From the NCBI RefSeq assembly GCF_003367245.1, contig NZ_QRGR01000001.1:310001-374000 (forward strand): a DNA stretch of 64,000 nt, given 5' to 3'. Origin of the DNA: Pontibacter diazotrophicus. GTDB lineage: Bacteria; Bacteroidota; Bacteroidia; Cytophagales; Hymenobacteraceae. Position 1 is the first letter of the stretch. Every line of letters begins with the position of its first letter. Below, in pieces: positions 47,610 through 56,770 of this stretch. The notes beneath the pieces were generated by a model that was given only the letters and a program-made list of their open reading frames with translations, was not told the origin of the DNA and ran no database searches. Position numbers and translations under genes: made by a program.

Positions 47610-48560
47610 ATGACCTGTAAACTTATAAACCTGACTAGAACTTTCATTTTAAGCACCTTACTTGTTTTTGCTGCACCGGCAATAGCGCAGGACGGTACCA
47701 TCTATCCGCTCAAAGCCCCTGCAGAGCAAAATGCCATTCCGCTCGGCACGGGCGGTGTTGATGACCAGCCCGCCTCTGAGACCTGGTTTCGCCAGTGGGG
47801 CGATCCTATGGCGCGGAACATCTCTAAAGCGACCCTGACTCCCTTCCTGCCTGAACCGGGCAAGGCGAATGGCACGGCCGTGATCGTGGCACCCGGCGGC
47901 GGATTCAGGTGGCTTTCGATGGGCAATGAGGGCTGGGAAGTCGCACAGGCACTTGCCGACAAGGGAATTGCTGCCTTTGTGCTCAAGTACCGGCTCCACC
48001 CGACTCCGGAATCGCTCGACGACTTTACGGCATGGATGAATCGACCTCGCTCGGCTCCAGCCGCGTCTGCCAGCACTTCCCAAAGTGAAACACCGCCGAG
48101 TCCGCCGCAGCAGGACCTGTCTAACCAGCTCGAGGACGCCGAGGCCGCCTACGCCATGATACTTAAGCGTGCCAAGGAGTGGGGTGTCGATACGGACAGA
48201 ATAGGCATGATCGGCTTCTCGGCCGGCGCCGGCCTCACGATGCATTCAACACTCAACTCCAAGACCATGAAGCTAGCTTTCATCGGTCCGATCTATGGCG
48301 GTATGGGCCCAGTGGAGGTGCCGAAGAACGCTCCGCCCATGTTCAATGTCATTGCCACTGATGATTTTCTCTTCCGCGGTCAGTTCGGTGTGGTTGATTC
48401 CTGGTACAAAGCGGGCATCCCTGTCGAATTCCACCTCTACCAGAACGGCGGCCACGGTTTCGGCCTCGGCAATCCTGACCGAACCAGTAATCGGTGGTTC
48501 GATGCCTTCATGTATTGGCTGGAGGTTAACAACTTTCTCACGGCCAGGTCCGGGAAATGA
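47610..48560 (+). CDS. Secreted alpha/beta hydrolase (esterase, possibly acetyl-xylan esterase-like)
   Basis: A 316-residue esterase-fold protein with a signal peptide (to about AIAQ27). The oxyanion region is VIVAPGGGFRWLSM (91-104), the nucleophile Ser204 lies in IGFSAGAGL, acid Asp251/252 in ATDDFLF, and His282 in NGGHGFGLG. A proline/serine-rich insert lies at 147-168. Such enzymes deacetylate sugars or xylan, but the substrate cannot be told. The body of the gene is GC-rich (38 of 60 bases at 47881-47940), and its wording recalls alphaproteobacterial hydrolases, while the first 80 bases coding for the signal are AT-rich like the host. This suggests transfer with a local signal sequence. 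Confidence 0.82.
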   Translation: MTCKLINLTRTFILSTLLVFAAPAIAQDGTIYPLKAPAEQNAIPLGTGGVDDQPASETWFRQWGDPMARNISKATLTPFLPEPGKANGTAVIVAPGGGFRWLSMGNEGWEVAQALADKGIAAFVLKYRLHPTPESLDDFTAWMNRPRSAPAASASTSQSETPPSPPQQDLSNQLEDAEAAYAMILKRAKEWGVDTDRIGMIGFSAGAGLTMHSTLNSKTMKLAFIGPIYGGMGPVEVPKNAPPMFNVIATDDFLFRGQFGVVDSWYKAGIPVEFHLYQNGGHGFGLGNPDRTSNRWFDAFMYWLEVNNFLTARSGK

Positions 48561-48977
48561 TTTGGCTGTCACTTAATGAATGTCACATTTACGAGTTGCC
48601 AAAAAATTTACACGGTTAAATAGCTGTGTAAGCAAAAGCCTATATCCATGAAGAATAAAACATCAGTCACAGTCTTGGAAGGACTTACTTGAAAACTATT
48701 CAAATGGCAAAAGAGATGAAGTTTGTGTAAGCTGCAATAAATAAACAAAGCATACAGTCGAGATACTGTCTTGAAAGCAAGTGAAAGGATAGGATTGATT
48801 TATTAATATGGCATAAGCGAAAAGGTAGCTTCAGGCGATTCGATGTATGGAAGTTTATCTTGTGTAGCCCCGGCAATAGCTGGGGCTACTTTTCTTGTCT
48901 CCTTCGGAGCCAAGCGTAAAAAGAGGCTTCGGCTCCTCATTACCGGAAGATTTTTCCTATTTAACTCAAGTTGCGAG
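48561..48977. other. Intergenic region after the alpha/beta hydrolase
   Basis: No gene is seen. It contains the terminator at 48864-48894 and, 15 bp on, a second weaker GGAGCC/GGCTCC pairing. It marks the right border of the xylan locus. Confidence 0.55.
48864..48894 (+). terminator. Rho-independent-type terminator
   Basis: GTAGCCCC (48864-48871) pairs with GGGGCTAC (48882-48889) around a ten-base loop and is followed by TTTTCTT. It lies about 300 bp after the alpha/beta hydrolase gene and would end rightward transcription at the edge of the xylan locus. Confidence 0.75.
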
Positions 48978-49205
48978 TTACTCGATGATTTGGTTTAGAG
49001 TATAGGCGAAGATAAAGAGCATGATTTTGAGGATGAACCCTGTCGGAGTGACCACAGGCAGACCCTCAGCAGGCTTGAAAGACTTATCTATCACCAAAAT
49101 GTCACCCTCATGAATGTTAGCGTTCACCATGGAGCAGCCTTTCACACGCATCATATAGGTGGAGGTGGGGTTCTGAATGATGTGCTTGAATATGTCGATG
49201 CGGTT
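48978..49205 (-). pseudogene. UmuD/LexA-type (S24 peptidase) fragment joined to hsdM
   Basis: In the frame ending at the stop 48978-48980, the minus strand reads RIDIFKHIIQNPTSTYMMRV, then KGCSMVNANIHEGDILVIDK. This is the core of UmuD-type S24 autopeptidases with the nucleophilic serine in GCSM (usually GDSM). After LPVV the sequence turns into unrelated LKIMLFIFAYTLNQIIE, so the catalytic lysine region is missing, as is the N-terminus. The frame joins the hsdM frame at about 49200-49206, so this is a deletion or recombination junction. Confidence 0.75.
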
Positions 49206-49920
49206 CGCCGTCCAGTTCGCCGATGTTGTGCAGGAACATGTTCATCAGGCACAGACGGCGCGTGGAGGCTACAATCTCATTGCCGAAGAAGGTGTTCTTC
49301 TTCAGTAATTCCTTTGCCTCTTTGTCCAGCTCCTTTTTATAGTGTTCCAGCACATAGTCGTAGGCGGCCAGGAAGAAACCTCCTGTGCCGCAGGCTGGAT
49401 CGGCGATGGACTTGTTTGGCTTGGGGTCTACACAGGCTACAATGGCTTTGATGATAGCACGCGGCGTAAAGTACTGGCCGGCACCGCTCTTGGTGTCTTC
49501 GGCGTTACGCTCGAGTATGCCTTCGTAGATGTCGCCCTTCACGTCGGCACCCATCAGCACCCACTGCTCGCGGTCTATTAGTTCGATGAGCTTGTAAAGC
49601 TTAGCCGGGTCCTGAATCTTGTTCTGGCTCTTCACGAAAATCTGGCCCAGCAGACCTTTCTCCTTGCCAAGTTCACGCAGCAGGATGGAGTAGTGGAGTT
49701 CCAGTTCAGCTCCGCGTAAACCGCGCAGGCTTTCCCAGTTATATTGAGCCGGTATGGTAGATGGGCGCAGGTAGGGAGGCTTGCTGTATTCGTCGGCCAT
49801 TTTCAGGAACAGCAGGTAGGTAAGCTGCTCCAGGTAATCGCCATAGCCCACGCCATCGCGCAGGGTGTTACAGAAGCTCTATACTCTGGATACAATGCTA
49901 TTAGTTGTGTTCGTACTCAT
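49201..49920 (-). pseudogene. hsdM: Type I restriction-modification methylase HsdM, truncated with a nonsense codon
   Basis: The N-terminal half of the HsdM N6-adenine methyltransferase. The natural start is ATG 49920-49918 (MSTNTTNSIVSRV). Codon 14 is TAG (49881-49879) where the family has tryptophan (usually VW-x-x-C). The frame then continues SFCNTLRDGVGYGDYLEQLT, on through GQYFTPRAII and the SAM-binding DPACGTGGFF to IGELDGEPH, and stops matching at about 49205. The catalytic NPPF motif is gone, replaced by a UmuD fragment. No hsdS or hsdR is nearby. It is a dead relic at the edge of the defence-like island. Confidence 0.88.
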
Positions 49921-50018
49921 ATTTTATTTTAATCCATCTTTCTGTGCAGCCCTTGAATGCTTTTCAAACTGCACGTGTATAGTGTGCTATAATGCTTCTT
50001 TTGCTTTCGGCACAGACA

Positions 50019-50044
50019 CTCGCGGAACCTTCGAACACCGCGAG
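50019..50044. repeat. 7-bp inverted repeat in the hsdM/AlbA intergenic region
   Basis: CTCGCGG (50019-50025) and CCGCGAG (50038-50044) enclose a 12-base loop. On the plus strand GTCTTTT follows, giving a terminator-like look. It is downstream of the leftward AlbA gene, on whose strand no T-run follows, so the role is unclear. Confidence 0.4.
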
Positions 50045-50106
50045 GTCTTTTGAGCGAAAGCTTCTGTTTTATTTTCGCGCTGCCTTTTATGCAACCAGTT
50101 ACTGAG

Positions 50107-51564
50107 TCACCTTTTAGCGAGAGATTCTCCTGCTTCAGTAGCTATATATTTTCCTTTCTTTTTTGAGCCAACATAGGTAATCAGTTCTTGTGCTGTCAGG
50201 GCTTTTATGTCCCGCTCAATGGTTGCCTGCGAAACGTCCATTGCCTTACTTAACTCCACTGCTTTGCTTCTCTGCTGCCTGACAATCGTTTTCAGTACTT
50301 CAAGTTGCCTTGCACTTATCCCCTCATTTATCCCCTCATTTATACCCTCACTTATCCCCTCATGAACTCCGCCAGATACACCGCCAGCCTGACTTACTTC
50401 CAACGGTATGGTCATCCTGAAAATATCGCCTTCGTCAAAAACAGGTTTCTGGCCGGGTGTGTAGTGTGGCAGGTACTTGTTTACATTCAGGATGCCGGAG
50501 CCCAGTTCATCTACATGGCCCAACTGTGTGAAGAACTTCGCAATGACAGGGTTCTTTGGGAAAGGTGAAAAATTGTCTGGTGTCAGGTGGCCGTAAGTAT
50601 GTGGAGTCGTGGCGTTTTCGGTTACAACCTTGTCAGCGTAAATGAGCAGCTTAGCCGGGAAACCGTTGGTAAACTCGCGGTGCACGAGCAGGTTGGCGAC
50701 CACTTCCCGGAATATTTTGGAACGTAGGCTCACCCGGACAGCTCCCTCCATGAAAAACTTGTCCGGAAGGTGCTTGGCAATGAATTCCATGAGCTGCTCG
50801 TAGGCGTCAATCAGGTTAGTTTGCACGTAAAGCCGGTCGTCGTAGCGGTCTAGGTTCTGGCGGCGTACGAGGGCATCTGTTTTATAGTGCGGCAAAGCAC
50901 TCTGAATGATTTCATCCTGCCCCAGCAGCAATGCCGCCGCCAGCGTATAGCCCTCCCGGTTCGCCTGCAGGTCGCGGCGGTACAGCCCTGCCTTGTGCAG
51001 GAGCTGCGCATCATCCAGGGCAAGCCAGGGGTGGTTATAATCACGGCTCCGTATCAGATTTCGTACCTTGGGGAAAAGCTCTGGCCTAAAATCTGAGAAG
51101 CGAAGCCCCGGGTAAATGGTGTTCTCGGTATAGCTGGTGCTCTTGCGGTTGTAGAGTTCGGCAATGGCGGTGTGGTGCGTCAGCCTATAGTCGCCATCGG
51201 AACTACGGTCAAAAACTACTCCCTTGGACTTATGGACCTGCGAACTTTCCGGGACCTGCACATGCACGACAGTGGCCCCCTCTAGGGTATACACTACCGG
51301 ATGCAGTATAAACGGCGGGTCCAGCTTTTGAGCATTGTTTGTCAGGTTTACCAGGTCCTTGGTGAGCTGCTCTACTTTGTCTGCGTCTATACCAGTTACC
51401 GTGCCGTCGTCAGTAACGCCCAGCAGGATATCGCCGCCGCATCGGTTGAGGAAGGCACAGATGGTCTCGAACAGGTTAGCAGGCAAGGCGGCTTTTGCTT
51501 CCTTGAATTCTAACCGTAGCCCCTCTGGCTGCTGTAGCAGCTGCTTTATCCGCGCCTCGTTCAT
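50107..51564 (-). CDS. AlbA_2/Schlafen-domain ATP-binding regulator with C-terminal winged helix
   Basis: A 485-residue protein. The AlbA_2 (Schlafen-like, old name divergent AAA-4) domain occupies about 1-125 (EGLRLEFKEAK and CAFLNRCGGDILLGVTDDGT). A RecG-like C-terminal region follows (VANLLVHREFTNGFPAKLLI; GHVDELGSGILNVNKYL), then a winged-helix tail (about 415-470). The linker is a tandem repeat reading EGISEGINEGINEGIS. I prefer the start at 51564 (MNEARIKQ), though an in-frame ATG at 51585 exists. Such proteins are common near restriction and other defence genes and may act as regulators or nucleic-acid-binding effectors; the role here is unknown. Confidence 0.82.
   Translation of the reverse strand: MNEARIKQLLQQPEGLRLEFKEAKAALPANLFETICAFLNRCGGDILLGVTDDGTVTGIDADKVEQLTKDLVNLTNNAQKLDPPFILHPVVYTLEGATVVHVQVPESSQVHKSKGVVFDRSSDGDYRLTHHTAIAELYNRKSTSYTENTIYPGLRFSDFRPELFPKVRNLIRSRDYNHPWLALDDAQLLHKAGLYRRDLQANREGYTLAAALLLGQDEIIQSALPHYKTDALVRRQNLDRYDDRLYVQTNLIDAYEQLMEFIAKHLPDKFFMEGAVRVSLRSKIFREVVANLLVHREFTNGFPAKLLIYADKVVTENATTPHTYGHLTPDNFSPFPKNPVIAKFFTQLGHVDELGSGILNVNKYLPHYTPGQKPVFDEGDIFRMTIPLEVSQAGGVSGGVHEGISEGINEGINEGISARQLEVLKTIVRQQRSKAVELSKAMDVSQATIERDIKALTAQELITYVGSKKKGKYIATEAGESLAKR
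50315..50362. repeat. Four 12-bp tandem repeats inside the AlbA_2 gene
   Basis: Units (C/T)TTAT(C/A)CCCTCA repeat four times without gaps on the plus strand, encoding (E-G-I-S/N)n on the minus strand. Because 12 bp is a multiple of three, copy-number change would lengthen or shorten the linker without a frameshift. Confidence 0.85.
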
Positions 51565-51625
51565 ATGCCTGGTAAAATACCGCAATTAAGTTTGTGCTGC
51601 AACTGCTGCAGCCAGTAAGCAGTGT

Positions 51626-52471
51626 TTATTCCTGTATTGTCCAGGTGGTGCAGTTCAGAAGACCACCATGAAGGGCGACGTCATTGTAGTTAAGGGTTTC
51701 AATATTCCGGTCGGGGTATAGCTGTTGGAACAGGCGTAGTGCTTCATTATCCTTATTTCCTGTTAACTCAAATACCGGCAGGATAATCAGGTTTCCTAAT
51801 TCCAGAAAATTGATATAACAGCCAATAGCATGGTCAGTGTTTTTGGAAATTTTGTGCTCAAAGAAGGGGATGTCAATGTACGCTAGCTGGTGTTCCTGAA
51901 GGACTTTATTTATCCCGCTTTTCCAGTACTTGTATTCCATTTCCCGGTCGTTTCCGAGTAGGGTGTTTCGGTCAACAAACCGGACAAGCCCATCTGCGTG
52001 GCCTGTCATGTCAAACTTTATATGCGGAATGACAATCACTTCAGCGCCTAATAGTTCCTCGATCTCCGAGATGAGTTTTGTTCTGCTGGTATAGGCAGGG
52101 TTCTCACGAAACACCCTGTCTGTGATAATGGCCCTGTCCACCCAAGTTACCACATTACCGCCATCCAGGTTGATGTGTGAGAACCTGGCTTTGAGGTTGT
52201 TGGCCTCACAGACTTCCTTTGGGTCAGACTGTAAGTGCAAGTCATCTTTAAGGTAAAAGGGTTCATAGCGGAACTGCACCAGCTTTCCCTGACTGACTTG
52301 AAGCGGCATATAGTCCCGGCACCAGATATCCTTTGTCTCTTGTATTTGTTTGTGTGAAATACCGTGCCTGTCCAGAATAGAGATTAGTGCCTGGCTGGCG
52401 TTGCTGAACCTGGCATCTGTGTGGAGTAATGCTGAGGTATAAACGGTGTTGGTTTGATTTCCTGTTATCAT
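51626..52471 (-). CDS. Agmatine deiminase / peptidyl-arginine deiminase (PAD_porph) family protein
   Basis: A 281-residue guanidino-group-modifying enzyme of the PAD_porph family. Recognised are KDIWCRDYMPLQ (48-59), the catalytic aspartate region NLDGGNVVTW (101-110), His158 and Asp160 in DMTGHADGLVRF, and the catalytic Cys274 in GGLLNCTTW seven residues before the end. It is shorter than standard agmatine deiminases (about 340-360), lacking part of the N-terminal repeat. It sits alone between the AlbA_2 gene and McrBC. A housekeeping role in arginine/polyamine metabolism is likeliest. Confidence 0.85.
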   Translation of the reverse strand: MITGNQTNTVYTSALLHTDARFSNASQALISILDRHGISHKQIQETKDIWCRDYMPLQVSQGKLVQFRYEPFYLKDDLHLQSDPKEVCEANNLKARFSHINLDGGNVVTWVDRAIITDRVFRENPAYTSRTKLISEIEELLGAEVIVIPHIKFDMTGHADGLVRFVDRNTLLGNDREMEYKYWKSGINKVLQEHQLAYIDIPFFEHKISKNTDHAIGCYINFLELGNLIILPVFELTGNKDNEALRLFQQLYPDRNIETLNYNDVALHGGLLNCTTWTIQE

Positions 52472-52608
52472 CTAAAAGATTAGTAAGCTGTGTGTTGGCA
52501 TTAAATTACTTTCCTTTTTGCCAGGCTTTTGCCTCTTTCATCTCTTGATAGAGAGCAAAGAAATTGCTTTATAGGTGTGGTAAACATGGTGTTTAGAACT
52601 AATTCTAG

Positions 52609-53862
52609 TTATAGCAATTCATCCTGTAATAATTCAGAATAAATTCTCATCCCTAGGCACTTATACAACCTTCCTTCATCATTAAAAATATCTGTAAAAG
52701 CAATCTGGCAGTTTCTGCTCTGAAACTCCTCGTTCCGGAAGGGCTTTTTTGTGCTGGTGTTCTGCGTCGTCTTTGGGTATAGGAGTATGCTAAGGTCGGA
52801 GTTATAATGCAGGTTGTATACAAACATCTGTTTCAAATCCTCATCCGATGGTTGATCATACTTTAACACTTTCCACTTTGTGTCAACGACAAAGTTTCCT
52901 TTATCGGTTTCAATAACTATATCGGCTCTAATTCCCCTGGACTCCCAAAAAGGTATTCTGTTTTGCTCACGTACCCGATTGATAGGTATGCTCGTATTAA
53001 ACTCCAAAACTTTTAGTTTTCTGTACACATAGTTTTCAAAAAGCACATTCATGTCGAACAAAATGGCAAGTATATCTTCTCTACCGCCTTTTAAGTCTGG
53101 TGAGTACCTCAGAATGATGAGCTTTGCAAGGGTTATTGCTTCCTTATAGCGCTCAGTGTTTCTGTTAAACTGCAAGCTATCGAACCAGGAACTGTTGATG
53201 TTCTTTTCCTGAACATCTTCAAAATACAGGAGCAGCTTTTTAACCCGATTATTGAAAGCAGGATTATTAGAGATAGAGGAGAGGATCAGAAGAGCTTTGA
53301 GCAATATCTGGTTAAGTCTAGTGTCTGCATCATAGACCTTGTGCTCAACAAAAAACCTTTCTTTGTGCAGGAAGTTCTTCTGAGCATGCTCTGTAAACAG
53401 AATCTTTCCTTTTACCTTCTTCAGGTTTTCAGAAACATTACGGTATGATTTTCTAAGCCCATGCCGCACTATTCTTTCAGTCTCTGTTAAAAACGACTCG
53501 TAGTACAGGTCTAGAATAGAGGCTGATCTCAACTTTAGCTTCGCATTAGAGATGTTTTCCAGTTTGATAAGTCTGCATTCTTTCAGCATGGAAATCAGAG
53601 CATCATGCCACTTGTTCTTTGCTGCATTGTCACATTCAGAAAAATCAGCCTTCGGCAGTACTTCGATTGTCAGGTTTTTCACCTGTATTACCCCTACATA
53701 ATTAGAAAACTTGATTCGCTTGTTACCTACCGAGAAGTATTTCTCTTTTGTCGCGTAGCCATACTTTTCCAATGCAGAGAAATGAGATAAAGTGAAAGCA
53801 GAATCCGGTTCAGCCTTTAAAGTTTGATGCTCAAATACCCTTATCACTTTAGCTCTACTCAT
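52609..53862 (-). CDS. mcrC: McrC-type nuclease subunit of a McrBC restriction system
   Basis: A 417-residue McrC/LlaJI-type protein, the nuclease partner of McrB in modification-dependent (type IV) restriction. The N-terminal beta domain (about 1-110) includes FSNYVGVIQVKNLTIEVLPK. The C-terminal PD-(D/E)xK core has Asp314 in IRADIVIET and Asp327-x-Lys329 in NFVVDTKWKV. The start overlaps the mcrB end by 8 bases, so the two are coupled. Length is normal and all catalytic residues appear intact. Confidence 0.9.
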   Translation of the reverse strand: MSRAKVIRVFEHQTLKAEPDSAFTLSHFSALEKYGYATKEKYFSVGNKRIKFSNYVGVIQVKNLTIEVLPKADFSECDNAAKNKWHDALISMLKECRLIKLENISNAKLKLRSASILDLYYESFLTETERIVRHGLRKSYRNVSENLKKVKGKILFTEHAQKNFLHKERFFVEHKVYDADTRLNQILLKALLILSSISNNPAFNNRVKKLLLYFEDVQEKNINSSWFDSLQFNRNTERYKEAITLAKLIILRYSPDLKGGREDILAILFDMNVLFENYVYRKLKVLEFNTSIPINRVREQNRIPFWESRGIRADIVIETDKGNFVVDTKWKVLKYDQPSDEDLKQMFVYNLHYNSDLSILLYPKTTQNTSTKKPFRNEEFQSRNCQIAFTDIFNDEGRLYKCLGMRIYSELLQDELL

Positions 53863-56770
53863 AAACCCCCTTGAATGTGTTTAAAGACCAGGAAGCAGCA
53901 TCTGTAAAAGAATAAGTTGGTTTACTGTCAAACTCCTCGTATTCCTCATACTCATCTGTTGCCAAAAACTTTACTGCCTCCACTTTCTTCTTCACAAATC
54001 CTTTCCCTAATACCAGCATTATTTTGCCCCAGTCTCCATAGAAGTACTCTTGCAGCAAAGGCAGTATTTTGTTCAGGAAGATTAATTTGAGTTCTTCAAA
54101 AGGACTTTGTTGATTAGTAATCGACATGAAGTAGGAGTGCCCGATGCAGTAGTCCTTATCCAAAAGCTTCTCTATTCGGCAGTTGATAGCTTCAAGCAAC
54201 CTGTTTAACTCAATCCCTTCACATTTGAATTCAGGCTCAGCCAATTTCTGTGGTTCTGGACTCATCTCAATAAATGAAAACCGCCTGCGAAGAGCTGTGT
54301 CTAATGCCTCTACACTACGGTCAGCGGTATTCATGGTGCCAATGATGTGAAGGTTATTTGGTACTCCGAATTCTTTCTTGGAGTATGGCAACATAGCAGG
54401 AATATAGTTGGCGCAGCCTATTCGCTTATCATCTTCAATTAAAGTGATAAGTTCTCCAAAGATGTTGGCGATGTTTCCCCTGTTTATTTCATCAATAAAA
54501 ATTGCGAATCTCTTCCCGCTGTTTGCTGTTGCTTTATCCACAATTTCTTTAAAAACACCTTTTTCAACATGGTACTGCACATCAGCGGATTCGGAATCTT
54601 CCTCAGGCTTAGTTAACTTTGGTTTGATACCTTCTATAAAATCTTCATAACTGAAAGACTGATGGAAGGTGGTAAAAACATACCTTCTCTCTGTTTTGCT
54701 AATAGGAGCATAATTCCTATACTTCTTTAAAACTTCATAAAAATCAGGCGTTTCTAGTTGGGCAATTTCTTCATCTATTGTCCAGTTGCCTTTGTCGTCT
54801 TTCCAGAAGAACAGTGGTGTAGCCCTCTTCGTAAAGTTTACATGCGGGCAATCCTTTTTTGTGTGCCATTGAAGCAATGACCAGATAGTATTCTTTGGCG
54901 TTTTATTAACGGAGATGCTGTTTTTAGCCTTTAGCAGGGGGTGCTCAAATATACGCTCAACACTTGTGCTTTTTAGGTCCAGCATGATTACGCTGATTAC
55001 TTCCCACCAGGCCAAGTCTTTCACCAGTTCCAGGCAATACTCTTCTAATGTTTGTGTTGACTGCTCATCAGTAAACAACTTGAAGTATTCATTCTTTAGT
55101 CTATGCGTTTTGCCGGTTCCCGGAGGCCCATAGAGGATAGTGTTCAAAGGCAAGTCAATTAGGGGAAGGAAAGGTGTGTCGGCCTCTATAACATCTTCAT
55201 TTGTATGGTTTGCCTCCATAATTCCTAACAACCACTCATAGTAAAACTGGTGTTGAGGATGTTCAGATGGATATTTGGTAATGTCAGTTAGCGTCTTCAG
55301 CGCCATATGATGCTGCGCATCCCACTTCCCCCATTTCTTCCAGTCTACTTTTCTGCACTTCTGGTAACTGTCTCTACTTGAATCATAATAATAGCCTGAC
55401 GTTACAATGCCATAGCCAAGCAGTTCATTTCTTCCTTTTTTTGCTATGACTATATCGCCTACAGATATAACATCCTTAAATTCAAAGTTGGCGGTGGCAT
55501 CATTCTTTTTTGAACCTGTTGTGCCGTCAAGAGCCTGCAGCATTTTAACAATCTCTTTCTTGTTGGCATAATTATTTAAATCCCCAAGTTTGTCCCAACC
55601 AAGGCCCATGATACCCAATGAATAAAACTCATCCCACCATCTGGCATTTTCCCCCGGTGCATATAACCAGTACTTAATACTTTTCGATGGTTCTGCCATT
55701 TCCAGTATAGCCATAAATTCCTCTTCTGTAGCTGAGAAGTTTGTACCTTGGTTGCTAACTTTTAATTTGGCCAGTTCAGGTACTGTGGCAATCTGCTCTT
55801 TTAAAATAGGTTTATCGAGTAAGTTATGCGTTATCTTTATTCCCGCTTGTAAATCATGAGGATTACCTTCCTTCCACAGATGACTGTCCTTTAATTGTGT
55901 TATTAACTGAGGTTCATGCGTAACCTCGGCCAGTGCATAGCACCCCGGTTGCTTACCCGTTATCCAAATAATAACCTTATCACCTGGCTTTATATTTTCC
56001 TTGTGGGCTGCCACATTCCAATCTTCAATTAAATTCTCCTTTAGAGCAGTTTCAAAGTCAAACATCTTGGGGCTGCCCTGAAAAATCCAGTAGCTCACCT
56101 TTTTGCGTGAATTATTCCATACATAAGCTTCAGATGATAGTTCGTAGAATGGTTTTGAGGTTTTCTGCTTTATCTGTTCAAGAATTTTCAAATATTCAGT
56201 GTAGGTTTTGAAAGAGGGATTTGTTCCTAAAACTTCTTTTAAAAATAATCTTGCAGGTGCATTGATAGGGAAGTATTTAATTGGGTCAATGTAGAATAAA
56301 GCCTCTGTCAGCTTTGTCTTCCCTGTGCCTCCTATCTGAAGTGCATCCTCGAATAATTTATTGTCTATCCCGCCATCCAACACTTTAAAAAAGAGGTTCC
56401 AGAGTCTTTCTATTTCGTTGTTTACTCTGTAGACTTTGTAAGGGAAAAGCCAAGTGCTTTGTGGATTGGCTGAAGGAATACCAGACTCATCGGAGGGAAG
56501 TTCACTAATACCTATTTTTTCAGCAATCTTTTGAAGATAACTAAGCCTCTTGGAAGCCCCATGTTTATAAATACAGCAAAAGAATGTAAACGGGTCTATT
56601 TCCGTGAGTTCAAATACATTGCCGGCTTCGTCTCTATCATTGAAACCTGTTATGCCTAGATCTTTGAGAAGTTTGATGAGGTATAATTGATTGTCTTTAT
56701 TCTCAGCCAAGAATTTTACGATCTGTTTATGAGTATTAACCCATGAGAACTTTATTGGTTCTTCATTCAT
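53855..56770 (-). CDS. mcrB: McrB-type GTPase/AAA+ subunit with two EVE-like modules
   Basis: A 971-residue motor/recognition subunit. Residues 1-210 are an uncharacterised helical N-domain. An EVE-like module spans about 225-345 (KVSYWIFQGSPKMFDF; KPGDKVIIWITGKQPGCYAL). A second, EVE-like one spans about 364-500 (SIKYWLYAPGENARWWDEFY; GDIVIAKKGRNELLGYGIV). Then the AAA+ core: Walker A GPPGTGKT 548-555, Walker B FIDEINRGN 758-766, the McrB sensor MNTADRS 813-819 and arginines in ALRRRF 826-831. EVE domains bind modified cytosines, so the recognition end differs from E. coli McrB. It would read modified phage DNA and drive McrC. Confidence 0.9.
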   Translation of the reverse strand: MNEEPIKFSWVNTHKQIVKFLAENKDNQLYLIKLLKDLGITGFNDRDEAGNVFELTEIDPFTFFCCIYKHGASKRLSYLQKIAEKIGISELPSDESGIPSANPQSTWLFPYKVYRVNNEIERLWNLFFKVLDGGIDNKLFEDALQIGGTGKTKLTEALFYIDPIKYFPINAPARLFLKEVLGTNPSFKTYTEYLKILEQIKQKTSKPFYELSSEAYVWNNSRKKVSYWIFQGSPKMFDFETALKENLIEDWNVAAHKENIKPGDKVIIWITGKQPGCYALAEVTHEPQLITQLKDSHLWKEGNPHDLQAGIKITHNLLDKPILKEQIATVPELAKLKVSNQGTNFSATEEEFMAILEMAEPSKSIKYWLYAPGENARWWDEFYSLGIMGLGWDKLGDLNNYANKKEIVKMLQALDGTTGSKKNDATANFEFKDVISVGDIVIAKKGRNELLGYGIVTSGYYYDSSRDSYQKCRKVDWKKWGKWDAQHHMALKTLTDITKYPSEHPQHQFYYEWLLGIMEANHTNEDVIEADTPFLPLIDLPLNTILYGPPGTGKTHRLKNEYFKLFTDEQSTQTLEEYCLELVKDLAWWEVISVIMLDLKSTSVERIFEHPLLKAKNSISVNKTPKNTIWSLLQWHTKKDCPHVNFTKRATPLFFWKDDKGNWTIDEEIAQLETPDFYEVLKKYRNYAPISKTERRYVFTTFHQSFSYEDFIEGIKPKLTKPEEDSESADVQYHVEKGVFKEIVDKATANSGKRFAIFIDEINRGNIANIFGELITLIEDDKRIGCANYIPAMLPYSKKEFGVPNNLHIIGTMNTADRSVEALDTALRRRFSFIEMSPEPQKLAEPEFKCEGIELNRLLEAINCRIEKLLDKDYCIGHSYFMSITNQQSPFEELKLIFLNKILPLLQEYFYGDWGKIMLVLGKGFVKKKVEAVKFLATDEYEEYEEFDSKPTYSFTDAASWSLNTFKGVYE

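Noticed and set aside
50315-50362. CRISPR-like repeat array
   Set aside because: Units are 12 bp with no spacers and lie inside a coding frame.
50107-51564. RecG helicase
   Set aside because: Shares only the AlbA_2 and C-terminal stretch that databases often mislabel as RecG; no helicase Walker A/B motifs are present.
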